A stretch of DNA of 64,000 bases from Andreprevotia lacus DSM 23236 (GCF_900176275.1 NZ_FWXD01000002.1:44917-108916); one strand, 5' to 3'; positions 17,313-28,230 are shown, counted from the first letter of the stretch. The notes: generated from the letters alone by a model not told the origin. Made by a program: numbers and translations.

Positions 17313-18611
17313 TTAATCGGTCAGCAAGCGCTGCGCCGGAAACTTCACCGAGAATTCGCTGCCCTCGCCCAGCCGGGAGCGGATCACCATTTGCGCTTGA
17401 TGGCGCTGCAGGATGTGTTTGACGATGGCCAGCCCCAGCCCGGTGCCGCCGGTCGCGCGCGAGCGGCCGCGATCGACGCGGTAGAAACGCTCGGTCAGGC
17501 GCGGGATGTGCTCGGGCGCGATGCCGATGCCGGTATCCTCGACGCCGAAGCAGCCATGCTCGCCCTCGGCGCGCCAATGCAGGGTAATGGTGCCGCCGGC
17601 CGGGGTGTAGCGGATGGCGTTTGACACCAGGTTGCCGAATGCCGAGTGCAGTTCATCGTGGTTGCCGATCAGCCGTGCCGGCGCAATGCTGCCGATCTTG
17701 ATCTGGTGGCGTCCCTGCGACAAGCCTTCGGCCTCGGCCGCCAGCAGGCGCATCAGCTGCGGCACGTCCACCTCCTCTTCGCGCAGCTGCTGGCCGTTTT
17801 CCAGCTTGGACAGCGTGAGCAGGTCTTCCACCAGTCGCTGCATGCGCTGGGTCTGCTCGTACATCAACTGCAGCTGCTGCGAGCGTGTGGCGGCATCCAG
17901 ATCGGGGATGTCGATCATGGTTTCGATGAAGCCGCCGACCACGGTCAGCGGCGTGCGCAGTTCGTGCGACACGTTGGCGATGAAGTCGCGATGGACGGTC
18001 TGCACGCGATCAAGCTGGGTGATATCGCGGCTCAAGAGGAGTTTCCTCGTCGAATCAAACGGGACCAGCTGGACGGACAACACCTGCTCGGTCGGTCGGG
18101 TAGTGCGCAATTGCAGCGGGTGGGCAAAATCCTGCGTGCGCAGGTATTCACGCAGGCTGGGCTGGCGCAGGATATTGGTCACCACCTGCCAGACGTCGGC
18201 AATGCGGTCGATGCCCAGATGCAGGCTGGCGGCCTGGTTGCACCATTCGATGCGGTCGTGTTCATCCAGAATGATCACGCCGTCCGGCAGTGCCTCGCCG
18301 GCGCTGGTGAAGCGCTCCAGCGTATTGGCCAGCCTGTCCTGCTGCTTTTTCTGCAGCCGCACCTGGTCGTAGAACTTGTCGAAGACGTCCTGCCACAGCA
18401 AATAGCTTTGCGGCACGTTTTCCACGCGCGGCTGCTGCGCCCACTGGTAAAGACGGCCCAGGTTGTACAGGTGGAACAGCAAGGCTGCCGCAACCACGAT
18501 CAGCGCAAAGCCCAATGCCCAGATCGTGCCATGCACCGCGCCTATCATCAGCGCGATCAGCGTGATGATCAGGTAGTAAATAATCGAGCGCAGCCAGAGC
18601 ATGGATTTCAA
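17313..18611 (-). CDS. phoR: Phosphate regulon sensor histidine kinase PhoR
   Basis: A 432-aa membrane kinase. Two closely spaced N-terminal helices (about 5-47) have no large periplasmic domain, as in PhoR. A PAS domain follows (about 100-195, LPDGVIILDEHDRIEWCNQAA), then the dimerisation domain with His216 in the H-box SHELRTPLTVVGGF, and an HATPase domain with the N-box (NLVSNAIRYTPAGG), DTGIGI and GGTGLGL. It phosphorylates PhoB when phosphate is scarce. It lies 85 bp downstream of phoB on the same strand and ends at a strong terminator. Confidence 0.94.
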   Translation of the reverse strand: MKSMLWLRSIIYYLIITLIALMIGAVHGTIWALGFALIVVAAALLFHLYNLGRLYQWAQQPRVENVPQSYLLWQDVFDKFYDQVRLQKKQQDRLANTLERFTSAGEALPDGVIILDEHDRIEWCNQAASLHLGIDRIADVWQVVTNILRQPSLREYLRTQDFAHPLQLRTTRPTEQVLSVQLVPFDSTRKLLLSRDITQLDRVQTVHRDFIANVSHELRTPLTVVGGFIETMIDIPDLDAATRSQQLQLMYEQTQRMQRLVEDLLTLSKLENGQQLREEEVDVPQLMRLLAAEAEGLSQGRHQIKIGSIAPARLIGNHDELHSAFGNLVSNAIRYTPAGGTITLHWRAEGEHGCFGVEDTGIGIAPEHIPRLTERFYRVDRGRSRATGGTGLGLAIVKHILQRHQAQMVIRSRLGEGSEFSVKFPAQRLLTD

Positions 18612-18696
18612 CCGAGATGGGTGGGTGGCAAGCTGTCGGGCCTGCCAGCCGCATTGTTGGGCGATCCGGCTTTAACGCGGGTTCAGCCTGTGACGT

Positions 18697-19383
18697 TTAC
18701 TGTGCCGAAAGGCGGTAGCCGGTGCCACGCACCGTCTGGATCAAACGGTCGAAATTGGTGGCTTCCAGCGCCGAGCGCAGGCGGCGGATGTGCACGTCGA
18801 CGGTACGTTCTTCGACGAAGACATGGTCGCCCCACACCTGATCGAGCAGCTGGGCGCGCGAGTGTACACGCTCCGGGTGCGTCATGAAGTAATGCAGCAG
18901 GCGGAATTCGGTCGGGCCCAAGTCGATGTGCTCGCCGTTGCCGGTCACGCGGTGGGTGGTCGGGTCCAGCTTCAGTCCCTGTACTTCCACCAGATCGTCG
19001 GTCACCTGCGGCGCGCGGCGGCGCAGCACGGCCTTGATGCGGGCCTGCAGTTCACGCGGGCTGAACGGCTTGGTGATGTAATCATCGGCGCCGGTATCAA
19101 GGCCGGTAATCTTGTCCTGTTCATCGCTGCGTGCGGTCAGCATGATGAGCGGGATGGTCTTGGTGCGCTCTTCGGCACGCAGCTTCTTGGCCAGCTCAAT
19201 GCCGGTCATGCCGGGCAGCATCCAGTCCAGCAGGATCAGGTCGGGCAGCGCGTTGCGCACGATGTGCTGGGCGGATTCGGCCGAATCGGCGCGCATCACA
19301 TGGTGCCCGGCTTGCGTCAGGTTGAAGGCGATCAGTTCCTGGATGGCCGGTTCATCTTCAACGAGCAGGATATTGGCAGGCAT
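18697..19383 (-). CDS. phoB: Phosphate regulon response regulator PhoB
   Basis: A 228-aa OmpR/PhoB-type regulator. The receiver domain has the acidic pair at 10-11 and the phosphoacceptor Asp53 (LILLDWMLPGMTG); Lys in ITKPFSPREL completes the site. The C-terminal winged helix contains RVHSRAQLLDQVWG and VDVHIRRLRSALE, close to PhoB. It activates phosphate-starvation genes. A Pho-box-like sequence 47 bp upstream suggests autoregulation. It is the first gene of a phoB-phoR operon. No pst genes lie within the window. Confidence 0.94.
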   Translation of the reverse strand: MPANILLVEDEPAIQELIAFNLTQAGHHVMRADSAESAQHIVRNALPDLILLDWMLPGMTGIELAKKLRAEERTKTIPLIMLTARSDEQDKITGLDTGADDYITKPFSPRELQARIKAVLRRRAPQVTDDLVEVQGLKLDPTTHRVTGNGEHIDLGPTEFRLLHYFMTHPERVHSRAQLLDQVWGDHVFVEERTVDVHIRRLRSALEATNFDRLIQTVRGTGYRLSAQ

Positions 19384-19429
19384 GGGAGGCTCACAATTTT
19401 GAAATTTGTTGCGAGATTAGTACTTCATT

Positions 19430-19447
19430 GTGAACCTAATATGACAA
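19430..19447 (-). promoter_or_regulatory. Pho-box-like PhoB binding site upstream of phoB
   Basis: The minus-strand sequence TTGTCATATTAGGTTCAC resembles the Pho box, two CTGTCAT-type half-sites separated by an AT-rich 4-mer. The first half-site matches six of seven positions, the second four of seven. Confidence 0.45.
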
Positions 19448-19526
19448 GTCGTGCTGCATTGTGAGGTATCCGGCACTTGCCCGCGCGCGTTATCATTCGA
19501 TTCTGAACCCCAACCCCGCGAAAACC

Positions 19527-19898
19527 ATGGCTGGCTTGAATGCGGCGACGCCGCTCCCCGTTGAAATTCAGTTACATCAAAGTTCGCGCCTGCTCGATAT
19601 TGCCTTCGATGACGGCAGCCGTTTTTCACTGCCATGCGAATATTTGCGTGTTTATTCGCCGTCGGCGGAAGTGCGCGGCCACGGTGCCGGGCCGGGCACG
19701 CTGCAGACTGGCAAGCGCAACGTCAACATCGTCGACATCGTGCAGGTCGGCCATTACGCCGTGAAGCTGGTGTTCGACGATGGCCACGATTCCGGGCTGT
19801 ATTCCTGGGATTACCTCCATGCGCTGGGGCGTGAGCAAGCCGCCCGCTGGCAGGATTATCTGCATCGACTGGCGGCAGCCGGTGCATCACGCGATTGA
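19527..19898 (+). CDS. DUF971 family protein
   Basis: A 123-aa protein matching the DUF971 domain (the N-terminal domain of gamma-butyrobetaine hydroxylase). It has the pattern [27 protein letters not shown], then the [32 protein letters not shown] segment. In many proteobacteria the stand-alone domain is found near iron-sulfur or ubiquinone genes; here it directly precedes ubiE (11-bp gap), so co-transcription with the ubi genes is likely. The start at 19527 is chosen since the upstream extension is not conserved-looking. Its molecular function is unknown. Confidence 0.85.
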   Translation: MAGLNAATPLPVEIQLHQSSRLLDIAFDDGSRFSLPCEYLRVYSPSAEVRGHGAGPGTLQTGKRNVNIVDIVQVGHYAVKLVFDDGHDSGLYSWDYLHALGREQAARWQDYLHRLAAAGASRD

Positions 19899-19909
19899 AA
19901 AGGCACACC

Positions 19910-20647
19910 ATGTCCGATAACCAGACCCATTTCGGCTTCAAGACCGTCAACGAATCCGACAAGGCGCAGAAAGTCGCCGAAGTGTTCCACTCGGTGGCAC
20001 AGAAATACGATGTGATGAATGACCTGATGAGCGCCGGCCTGCACCGCGCCTGGAAGTTCTTCACCATCGAAACCAGCGGCGCCAAGCCGGGCGACAAGGT
20101 ACTCGACATTGCTGGCGGTACCGGCGATCTGTCCAAGGCATTTGCCAAAAAGGTCGGCAAGACCGGCCAGGTCTGGCTGACCGACATCAACAGCTCCATG
20201 CTGTCGGTCGGGCGTGATCGCCTGCTGGACAAGGGCATTGCCACCCCGGTAGCGCAGTGCGATGCCGAAAAGCTGCCGTTCCCGGACAATTACTTCGATA
20301 TCGTGTCGGTCGCCTTCGGCCTGCGCAACATGACGCACAAGGACGGCGCGCTCAAGGAAATGCACCGCGTGCTCAAGCCCGGTGGCCGGCTGCTGGTGCT
20401 GGAGTTCTCCAAGGTGTGGACGCCGCTCAAGCCCGCGTATGACCTGTATTCGTTCAAGCTGCTGCCCTTCATGGGCAAGCTGGTAGCCAACGATGCCGAC
20501 TCGTACCAATATCTGGCCGAATCCATCCGCATGCACCCGGACCAGGAAACACTCAAGCAGATGATGCTGGATGCCGGTTTCATTCGTGCAGACTATCACA
20601 ACATGAGCGCCGGTGTGGTGGCGCTGCACAAGGGCATCAAGGCCTGA
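19910..20647 (+). CDS. ubiE: Ubiquinone/menaquinone biosynthesis C-methyltransferase UbiE
   Basis: A 245-aa SAM-dependent methyltransferase that methylates the benzoquinone ring in ubiquinone synthesis (and demethylmenaquinone where present). It carries [15 protein letters not shown] at the N-terminus, the SAM-binding [15 protein letters not shown] motif, the [14 protein letters not shown] signature of UbiE and the C-terminal GVVALHKG. It starts the run ubiE-ubiJ-ubiB with very small gaps, as in many proteobacteria. The ATG at 19910 is preferred over an upstream in-frame ATG. Confidence 0.96.
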   Translation: MSDNQTHFGFKTVNESDKAQKVAEVFHSVAQKYDVMNDLMSAGLHRAWKFFTIETSGAKPGDKVLDIAGGTGDLSKAFAKKVGKTGQVWLTDINSSMLSVGRDRLLDKGIATPVAQCDAEKLPFPDNYFDIVSVAFGLRNMTHKDGALKEMHRVLKPGGRLLVLEFSKVWTPLKPAYDLYSFKLLPFMGKLVANDADSYQYLAESIRMHPDQETLKQMMLDAGFIRADYHNMSAGVVALHKGIKA

Positions 20648-20655
20648 GGCACGCC

Positions 20656-21216
20656 ATGCTGGCCAGACTGCTCAATCACCTGTTCGAACACGACGCGCCC
20701 GCCCGAGCCGAGCTGACCCGCTTTCAGGGGCGTGCCATCCGCCTCACCTTTCCCGTGCTGCAGGCTACCCTGCAAGTCGGTGCGGATGGCGTGTGGCTGG
20801 CCAGCGAGGCCGAGCCGGAAGCCACGCTCACGCTGTCGACTGCCTTCTTCATCACCTTGCTGGTTGATCGCGTGGCGGCACAGAAACGCCTGCAGATGAG
20901 CGGCGATGCCGAGCTGGCTGCCGGCATCGGTCGCGTACTGGGGCAGGTGCGCTGGGATGCGGCCGAGGAATTGTCGCAACTGATCGGCGATGTAGCCGCG
21001 CAGCGGCTGGTGTGGCTGGCCGGTATCGTTGGCGGTATCCCGGGCGCCATTGCCTCGCGCATGCTGGTGCACCTGGTTGAATACTGGCGCGATGAGGCCC
21101 CGCTGCTGGCCAACCGGCCGGCGGTGGATCGCTATTGCAGCGAAGTGGATACCCTGCGCGACGACGTGGCGCGGCTGGCGCAACGCCTTGCGCTGCTAGA
21201 GCAGAAAACCGTCTGA
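20656..21216 (+). CDS. ubiJ: Ubiquinone biosynthesis accessory factor UbiJ (SCP2 domain)
   Basis: A 186-aa protein in the ubiJ position between ubiE and ubiB. An N-terminal SCP2 sterol-carrier-like domain covers about residues 1-110 ([20 protein letters not shown] near the start, [18 protein letters not shown] later). A C-terminal coiled-coil tail follows ([20 protein letters not shown]). Family role: with UbiK it helps gather lipid intermediates and enzymes of the Ubi complex. Its stop overlaps the ubiB start (TGATG), indicating translational coupling. Confidence 0.88.
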   Translation: MLARLLNHLFEHDAPARAELTRFQGRAIRLTFPVLQATLQVGADGVWLASEAEPEATLTLSTAFFITLLVDRVAAQKRLQMSGDAELAAGIGRVLGQVRWDAAEELSQLIGDVAAQRLVWLAGIVGGIPGAIASRMLVHLVEYWRDEAPLLANRPAVDRYCSEVDTLRDDVARLAQRLALLEQKTV

Positions 21217-22745
21217 TGCGTTTGTTTCGTTTAATCAAGATTGCCCGTGTCGTGGTTCGCTACGGGCTGGATGAATTCCTGCTCGGCCACGAGCGCGTGC
21301 ATGGCCTGCGCCGTTTGCTGCGGGCGCTGTTCTTCTGGCGCTCGCTCACCCGGCCGCGTGGCGAACGCCTGCGGCTGGCGCTGGAAGACCTCGGCCCCAT
21401 CTTCGTCAAGTTTGGCCAGGTGCTGTCTACCCGGCGCGATCTGCTGTCGCTGGATATCGCTGACGAGCTGGCCCGGCTGCAGGATCAGGTGCCGCCGTTC
21501 CCGACCGAAATTGCCGTTGCCGTCATCGAGCGCAGCCTGGGCCGCCCGCTGGCCGAGCTGTATGCCGAGTTCGAGCTGACGCCGGTGGCGTCCGCATCGA
21601 TTGCGCAGGTGCACCGTGCCCGCCTGCATGACGATGGCGCCCACGGCGCGCGCGATGTGGCGGTCAAGGTATTGCGCCCTGATATCCTGCCGGTGATCGA
21701 ATCCGATCTGGCGCTGATGCGCGTGATGGCCGGGCTGGTCGAGCGGCTGTTTGCCGACGGCAAGCGGCTGAAGCCGCGCGAGGTAGTGGCCGAGTTCGAC
21801 AAATACCTGCACGATGAACTGGACCTGATGATCGAGGCCGGCAATGCCAGCCAGCTGCGGCGCAATTTCCTCAATTCCGATCAGTTGCTGGTGCCCGAGG
21901 TGTTCTACGACTGGACCAGCCGCGAGGTGCTGACGCTGGAATGGATGGACGGCATTCCCATCAGCCGCATCGACGAATTGCGTGCCGCCGGCATCGACCT
22001 GAAAAAGCTCAGCCGCTTTGGCGTGGAAATCTTCTTCACCCAGGTGTTCCGCGACGGCTTTTTCCATGCCGATATGCATCCGGGCAATATCTTCGTCGCC
22101 GCCGACAATCGTTATATCGCGCTGGATTTCGGCATCGTCGGCACGCTGTCCGAGCGCGACAAGCAGTATCTGGCGATCAACTTCCTCGCTTTCTTCAACC
22201 GCGATTACCACCGTGTGGCCACCGCGCATATCGAATCGGGCTGGGTGCCCAAGGATACCCGCGCCGAAGAGCTGGAAGCGGCCATCCGTACCGTGTGCGA
22301 GCCGATTTTTGACAAGCCGATTTCGCAAATCTCGTTCGGCCAGGTGCTGCTGCGTCTGTTCGAAACCAGTCGCCGCTTCAATGTCGAAATCCAGCCGCAG
22401 CTGGTGCTGCTACAAAAAACGCTGCTGAATATCGAAGGGCTGGGGCGTCAGCTCGACCCCGATCTGGATCTGTGGCAAACGGCCAAACCGTTCCTGCAAC
22501 GGTGGATGAACGAGCAGATCGGCTGGCGGGGCATGTGGCGCAACCTCAAGCAGGAAGTGCCGCAATGGGCCGCGCTGTTGCCCACCCTGCCGCGCAAGCT
22601 GGCCGAGCTGACCGCACAGAACCCCACCGAGCTACTGGTGCACGGCTATCGCGGCCTGATGTGGGAGCAGAAAAAGCGCAACTGGCTGCTGGCGGCCATT
22701 GCCGTGCTGCTGGCCGGTTTGCTGGCCACGCTCTGGCTGCGCTAG
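21216..22745 (+). CDS. ubiB: Ubiquinone biosynthesis protein kinase-like UbiB
   Basis: A 509-aa member of the ABC1/ADCK/UbiB atypical kinase family. The start at 21216 ([20 protein letters not shown]) overlaps the ubiJ stop. The [14 protein letters not shown] motif is the KxGQ signature of the family, followed by ASIAQVHRA (alanine-rich loop), VAVKVLRP, the ADMHPGNIF catalytic-loop equivalent and the LDFGIVG metal-binding motif. The C-terminus has a predicted membrane helix ([18 protein letters not shown]). It is needed for ubiquinone synthesis, probably by extracting lipid precursors from the membrane. Confidence 0.95.
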   Translation: MRLFRLIKIARVVVRYGLDEFLLGHERVHGLRRLLRALFFWRSLTRPRGERLRLALEDLGPIFVKFGQVLSTRRDLLSLDIADELARLQDQVPPFPTEIAVAVIERSLGRPLAELYAEFELTPVASASIAQVHRARLHDDGAHGARDVAVKVLRPDILPVIESDLALMRVMAGLVERLFADGKRLKPREVVAEFDKYLHDELDLMIEAGNASQLRRNFLNSDQLLVPEVFYDWTSREVLTLEWMDGIPISRIDELRAAGIDLKKLSRFGVEIFFTQVFRDGFFHADMHPGNIFVAADNRYIALDFGIVGTLSERDKQYLAINFLAFFNRDYHRVATAHIESGWVPKDTRAEELEAAIRTVCEPIFDKPISQISFGQVLLRLFETSRRFNVEIQPQLVLLQKTLLNIEGLGRQLDPDLDLWQTAKPFLQRWMNEQIGWRGMWRNLKQEVPQWAALLPTLPRKLAELTAQNPTELLVHGYRGLMWEQKKRNWLLAAIAVLLAGLLATLWLR

Positions 22746-22782
22746 TACCGCTGTCCGGCTTGCCGCCCCGGCCGGCGGCGGC

Positions 22783-23217
22783 CTATTTCAGCGCTGCTTC
22801 CAGCCGCTTGGTATCGACCGTGTATTCGATCTCGCCCATGGCTTTTTTGACTGCAGCGTCGCTCATCAGCTCGGTCATCGCCAGCTCACCCAGATAGCGG
22901 AAGGCGGTTCTGGTGGTGTCCAGCCCCTCGGCGTCCAGCGCAGCCTTGAACTCGTTGCGGCAGCTCTCGGCAATCAGGCGGGTATAGAGCGCACCGGCGC
23001 GCTGGGTGATGGCCTTGCGGTCTACGGCCGGGGCGTTGAAGGTCTCGCGCACATAGGGATGGGCGGACATGATGCCGTAGATCCAGGCCGCCAGATCCTT
23101 GCGGTCACGCCCGGTGGTGTTGTCGGCAAGGCAGCGGCTCACTGCATCGGTATAGCTGCTGGCCATCACGCTGGTCGAAACCAGCAGGGCGAGCAGGGGC
23201 GTGGCGAGTTTCAGCAT
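22783..23217 (-). CDS. Hypothetical exported protein
   Basis: A 144-aa protein. The start at 23217 gives a signal peptide (MLKLATPLLALLVSTSVMAS), and the mature part is about 125 residues of mostly alpha-helical character, with two cysteines (SRCLADN and ESCRNEF) that could form a disulfide. Segments such as DRKDLAAWIYGIMSAHP and ELMSDAAVKKAMGEIEYTV resemble small uncharacterised periplasmic proteins of betaproteobacteria. It converges on ubiB. Function unknown. Confidence 0.7.
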   Translation of the reverse strand: MLKLATPLLALLVSTSVMASSYTDAVSRCLADNTTGRDRKDLAAWIYGIMSAHPYVRETFNAPAVDRKAITQRAGALYTRLIAESCRNEFKAALDAEGLDTTRTAFRYLGELAMTELMSDAAVKKAMGEIEYTVDTKRLEAALK

Positions 23218-23342
23218 TGCAGCATCCTGCGCAAGAGCGGCGATGGCGCCGCAATGCTGATGATAGTTGCGATACGCCTGCCTGCGCCACAAAGGCAACA
23301 GGCCGGTGCAAGTCCGGCCTGCCTGGCGCACGCAGCCTGGCG

Positions 23343-23642
23343 TTAATTGATCTGGAAAATCTTGCCGAAATTGGCGATGTCCAGCACCGATTTGACTGTG
23401 CCGCGACAGTTGCTCAGCTTGATCTTGCGGCCGGCGGCACGCTCGTTCAGCAGCAGCAGCATGCCCAGCGCTGCCGAATCCATATAGACCACCTGATCGA
23501 AGTCGATATCCAGCTCGGTTACGCCTTCTGCAGCGACGGCTGCAGTGGTGACTTGCTTGAATTCGCGGTGCGCTTCATAAGTGAAGTTGCCCACCAGCGC
23601 AATCACTGCGCGGCCGGCGTCCAGGGTCAGGGTTGCTTGCAT
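23343..23642 (-). CDS. STAS-domain anti-sigma-factor antagonist-like protein
   Basis: A 99-aa single STAS domain. The loop VVYMDSAALGMLLLL holds Ser56 at the position phosphorylated in SpoIIAA/RsbV-type proteins. No anti-sigma kinase or PP2C partner is next to it; the PP2C at 56802-57629 is the only such phosphatase in the window. In Gram-negative bacteria such proteins often work in motility or biofilm switches. The partner and output are not visible here. Confidence 0.85.
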   Translation of the reverse strand: MQATLTLDAGRAVIALVGNFTYEAHREFKQVTTAAVAAEGVTELDIDFDQVVYMDSAALGMLLLLNERAAGRKIKLSNCRGTVKSVLDIANFGKIFQIN

Positions 23643-24042
23643 GGCCGTTCCGGGTCTCGACGTAGGCGGACAGTCTAACCGCTTCCGCGAGAAATGCCAT
23701 TACAGCCGACTTGGTAGGTGGATTATCTGGCTGTCAGATGCTTGATGCAAACCATGGGCAGGAACCGCGCCCGAAGTACGGAAACCCGGCGGGTTTCCGT
23801 CGCGGGTGGCAGGCCAGGCGGCAGCTCTGCCGTGGCGCCTGTCAGGCACCCGAACGCTTGATTTTCAAAGACCCGATTCGTGCCACTGACGAGCGTAGCG
23901 AGGCTCCCTCGCGAGGGCGGGGGCGTGGAATCCATCAGCGAGCGCCGTTACTTCACCCTCAACAAGCGGTGGGCGCCTGGCTGTGCCGGGTGCTTGATGC
24001 CGGTTTACCCGGAGATGACGGTCGAGGGTGCATAAAAGGCGC
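23643..24042. other. 400-bp intergenic region with a strong hairpin
   Basis: No gene could be supported between the STAS gene and ntrC. At 23778-23800 a perfect 10-bp inverted repeat (ACGGAAACCC / GGGTTTCCGT) with a 3-nt loop is present but has no T-run on either side. The rest is GC-rich and could hold a small RNA, but I see no known RNA family. Confidence 0.4.
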
Positions 24043-25439
<1,397 letters not shown>

Positions 25440-25443
<4 letters not shown>

Positions 25444-26519
25444 GCTTTCTCCGATGCAGTTTGGGTTTGCCAGCCATTGAGCGGCAACATGATGGTGAAA
25501 CAGGTGTAACCCGGGCGGCTGTCGAATTCGATCGCGCCGTGGTGCTGGCTGATGTAGGTGTGCGCCAGATGCAGGCCGATGCCGGTGCCGCCCGGCCGGC
25601 CGGACACGAGCGGGTAGAACAGCGTCTCTTTCAGCGCCTCGGGGATGCCGGGGCCGTTGTCGATGATCTGCACCATGATGGCCAGCGGGAAGCGCTTGCG
25701 GTTGAGCGTGGCCTGCCGCGTGATGCGGGTTTTCAGGATGACTTCGCCAATGCCGGACATGGCTTGCACGGCGTTGCGCACCACGTTGAGCGTGGCCTGG
25801 ATCAGTTGCTCGCGGTCACCGATCAAGCCGGGCAGGCTGGTGTCATAGTCGCGGCGCACCGCCAGGCCATTGGGCGTTTCGGCCAGCACCAGGCTGCGTA
25901 CGCGCTCCAGCACTTCGTGGATGCTCAGTTCCGACAATTTGGGCAGCCGGTGCGGCGTCAACAGCCGGTCCAGCAGGCCCTGCAGGCGCTGCGATTCCTC
26001 GATGATGACCTGCGTGTATTCCTTGAGCTGTGCATCGGCCAGCTCGGCAGACAGCAATTGCGCCGCACCACGGATGCCGCCCAGCGGGTTCTTGATTTCG
26101 TGTGCCAGATTGCGGATCAGTTCGCGGTTGGCCTGTTGCTGTGCCTGCAGGCGTTCTTCGTTGGCAATGCGGCGTTGCTGATCGATCTGGCGTACTTCCA
26201 GCAGCGCGTCGGCGTGCTCGGATTCGATCGGCGTGGCACACAGCGACACATACACCTCGCCGTGTGCGGTCAGCATCAGCAGCTCGTGCTCGGTAATGCT
26301 GATGTTGTCGCCCAGCGCGGTGACCACGGCCTGCACCAGCGGGCTTTCCGGTGCCAGGCAGGCAGACAGCGTCAGCCCCAGCTCTTCGTCCTTGAGGCCG
26401 AGCAGGTCGGCAGCGGCCGGGTTGAAGTAGGCCACTTCGCCATTCTTGCGTACCGCCACGATGGCCGCATCGAGATATTCCAGGCCGGAAAAGAACGGGG
26501 ATGGAGGAGGGTGTTTCAT
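25440..26519 (-). CDS. ntrB: Nitrogen regulation sensor kinase NtrB
   Basis: A 359-aa cytoplasmic kinase without membrane helices. A PAS domain spans about residues 10-120 (LDAAIVAVRKNGEVAYFNPAA); His140 lies in the H-box LAHEIKNPLGGIRGAAQLL, typical of NtrB; the ATPase domain has NVVRNAVQAM, DNGPGIPE and GRPGGTGIGLHLA. Controlled by PII in the family, it phosphorylates or dephosphorylates NtrC according to nitrogen status. The start at 26519 (MKHPPPSPFFSGLEY) matches the family; the frame upstream overlaps the sigma-54 promoter and is not coding. Confidence 0.94.
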
Positions 26520-26556
26520 CTGGGCGCTACCACTTGTATGCATCTGGCCCAGCATC

Positions 26557-26573
26557 AAGCAATTACCGGGCCA
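26557..26573 (-). promoter_or_regulatory. Sigma-54 promoter of ntrB-ntrC
   Basis: The minus strand reads TGGCCCGGTAATTGCTT. GG and GC are separated by exactly 10 nt, as in the TGGCAC-N5-TTGCT consensus. The expected transcript start is about 28 nt before the ntrB ATG. Confidence 0.7.
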
Positions 26574-26657
26574 GCCTTCTGAAAGGCGCGCCGCTCGTGC
26601 TATTGCCTTGTTGCAGATGGTGGAAATGGCGTGGCGCCATTGCATCGTAGCCCACTG

Positions 26658-26676
26658 TTGCACCGATTTGGTGCAA
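26658..26676. promoter_or_regulatory. NtrC binding site upstream of ntrB
   Basis: A perfect 19-bp palindrome TTGCACCGATTTGGTGCAA that fits the NtrC consensus TGCACC-N5-GGTGCA. Its centre is about 120 bp upstream of the predicted sigma-54 start site, a normal enhancer distance. Confidence 0.8.
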
Positions 26677-26791
26677 ATTGGGCAATGTCATGGCGCAGCA
26701 GGGTGCGGCAGGGCTGCAAGATGGGGCGTGCGCAGACGCGGGGCGTTGCCGGCCCGGCCAGCGCGGCTGGCTGCCGGGCGCGGAGGTGTTG

Positions 26792-27280
26792 CTAGCGGGC
26801 GCGCGCCAGCTCGTTGGTCAGCGCGGCAACGTTTTTCTCGTGCAGGACCACTGCCTCGCGCAGTCGGCCGAGGCGTTCGGTGTACTTGGCGACGTTGGTG
26901 CGCTCTTCCGGTGTGCGGTTGGCGTCGGCATCGTTCAGCGAGCGGCGGGCGTCGGTCAGCGCCTGCTGCTCGGCATTCAGCTCTTCCTGCAGGATGAGCT
27001 TGCGGTTGGTGTCGCGGCTTTTCTGCGTGGCGGCATCCACCTTGGGGAAGTTGCCAGGCGACGGTGCATACACGCGTTCGCTGTTGGCGGCCTTGCCGGT
27101 GGTGGTGCGGGCGCGCGGCGCCGGCACGGCCGGGGCCGGGTCGACATAGATGCGTTGCGCACCCTTGATGGGGATGTTGGAAAACGTGACGCGGCCTTCC
27201 TCATCCACGTATTTGTAGATGTCGGCCAGTGCCAGCGGTGCCGCCAGCAGCAAAGGAATCAGGATGATACGAGCATTCAT
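26792..27280 (-). CDS. DUF4124 domain-containing exported protein
   Basis: A 162-aa protein with a signal peptide (MNARIILIPLLLAAPLALA) followed by the short DUF4124 motif IYKYVDEEGRVTFSNIPIKGA. A Pro/Ala-rich stretch and a long coiled-coil segment (about residues 85-160, rich in Glu, Arg and Ala) follow. DUF4124 proteins near glnA and ntrBC are common in betaproteobacteria, but no function is known. It is upstream of and co-directional with ntrBC but separated from it by the sigma-54 control region. Confidence 0.85.
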   Translation of the reverse strand: MNARIILIPLLLAAPLALADIYKYVDEEGRVTFSNIPIKGAQRIYVDPAPAVPAPRARTTTGKAANSERVYAPSPGNFPKVDAATQKSRDTNRKLILQEELNAEQQALTDARRSLNDADANRTPEERTNVAKYTERLGRLREAVVLHEKNVAALTNELARAR

Positions 27281-27316
27281 GCAATAACCTTAACACAGCG
27301 AGGCTGACGCCGCGCC

Positions 27317-27598
27317 TTACGATGTGCGATCGCTGTGACCCAGCGATTTATCCGGTGCGATCTGATCACGCACACGCTGTTTGAGTTCCTTGGCTTCCGG
27401 AAATCCACCGTCGCGCTTGCGTTCCCACACCAGCACCTCATTGCAATGGATTGCAAACACGCCGCCGGTGCCGGGCTGCAAGGCCACCTCTCCCAGTTCG
27501 TCGCTGAACGTGCTCAGTAGCTCCTGCGCCAGCCATGCTGCACGCAGCAACCACTGGCATTGTGTGCAGTAGAGGATGGTCACGCGGGGCTTGCTCAT
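27317..27598 (-). CDS. SelT/SelW/Rdx family selenoprotein-like protein
   Basis: A 93-aa protein with the thioredoxin-like Rdx fold. An N-terminal CxxC motif (Cys11-Thr-Gln-Cys14 in ILYCTQCQWLLRAAWLAQE) is followed by FAIHCNEVLVWERKRDGGFPEAKELKQRVRD, the typical C-terminal part of the family (the VWERKRDGGFPE region). The usual selenocysteine position is a cysteine here. Proposed redox role, substrate unknown. Its start overlaps the HAD gene stop (ATGA), so the two are translated from one transcript. Confidence 0.85.
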   Translation of the reverse strand: MSKPRVTILYCTQCQWLLRAAWLAQELLSTFSDELGEVALQPGTGGVFAIHCNEVLVWERKRDGGFPEAKELKQRVRDQIAPDKSLGHSDRTS

Positions 27599-28230
27599 AG
27601 CGGCAGGCCCCAGGCGCGCAGTTGTGCGGTGGTTTCGGCCGGATCGGTGTGGTGGATGGCATGCCAGCCGCAGGCGCGAGCACCGTCGGCATTCTTGAGG
27701 CTGTCGTCGATGAAAATCAGTTGTGCCGGCTGCGCATCGGGATGGTGCACGCGGATGCGTTCCAGCATCAGCGCATAAATGCGCGGGTCGGGCTTGATCA
27801 GCAACTCGCGGCCCGACACCAGCACATCCTTGAAGCGCTGCATGAAGGGGTAACGCTCCCACGCATACGGAAACGTCTCGGCCGACCAGTTGGTGAGTGC
27901 GTACAGCGGGATGCCGGCATCTTCCAGCGTTTCGAAAATGGCCATGCCCTCAACCAATGTGCCGCGCAGCGTTTCCGGCCAGCGGCCATAAAAAGCGGCG
28001 ATCTGTTCGGCATAGGCCGGGTGGCGCGCACTCAGCGTGGCGGTGGCTTCGGCCAGCGAGCGGCCGGCATCCTGCTGGATGTTCCAGTCCGGGTTGCACA
28101 CCTCGCTCAGAAACCACGCGCGCTCGCCAGCATCGGGGATCAGCTCGCGGAACAGGTAATCCGGGTTCCAGTCGAACAGCACGCCGCCGAGATCGAACAC
28201 CACGATGGGGTTTGCTACTGTTTGCGTCAT
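27595..28230 (-). CDS. HAD superfamily hydrolase (subfamily IA, YihX-like)
   Basis: A 211-aa HAD phosphatase. Motif I is VVFDLGGVLFDWNP with nucleophile Asp13; motif II is LYALTNWS; motif III is around ELLIKPDPRIYALML with the conserved Lys; motif IV is LIFIDDSLKNADGA. The layout matches YihX-type sugar phosphatases (DLGxVxxD start). The substrate cannot be inferred. It is translationally coupled to the downstream SelW-like gene. Confidence 0.88.
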   Translation of the reverse strand: MTQTVANPIVVFDLGGVLFDWNPDYLFRELIPDAGERAWFLSEVCNPDWNIQQDAGRSLAEATATLSARHPAYAEQIAAFYGRWPETLRGTLVEGMAIFETLEDAGIPLYALTNWSAETFPYAWERYPFMQRFKDVLVSGRELLIKPDPRIYALMLERIRVHHPDAQPAQLIFIDDSLKNADGARACGWHAIHHTDPAETTAQLRAWGLPL

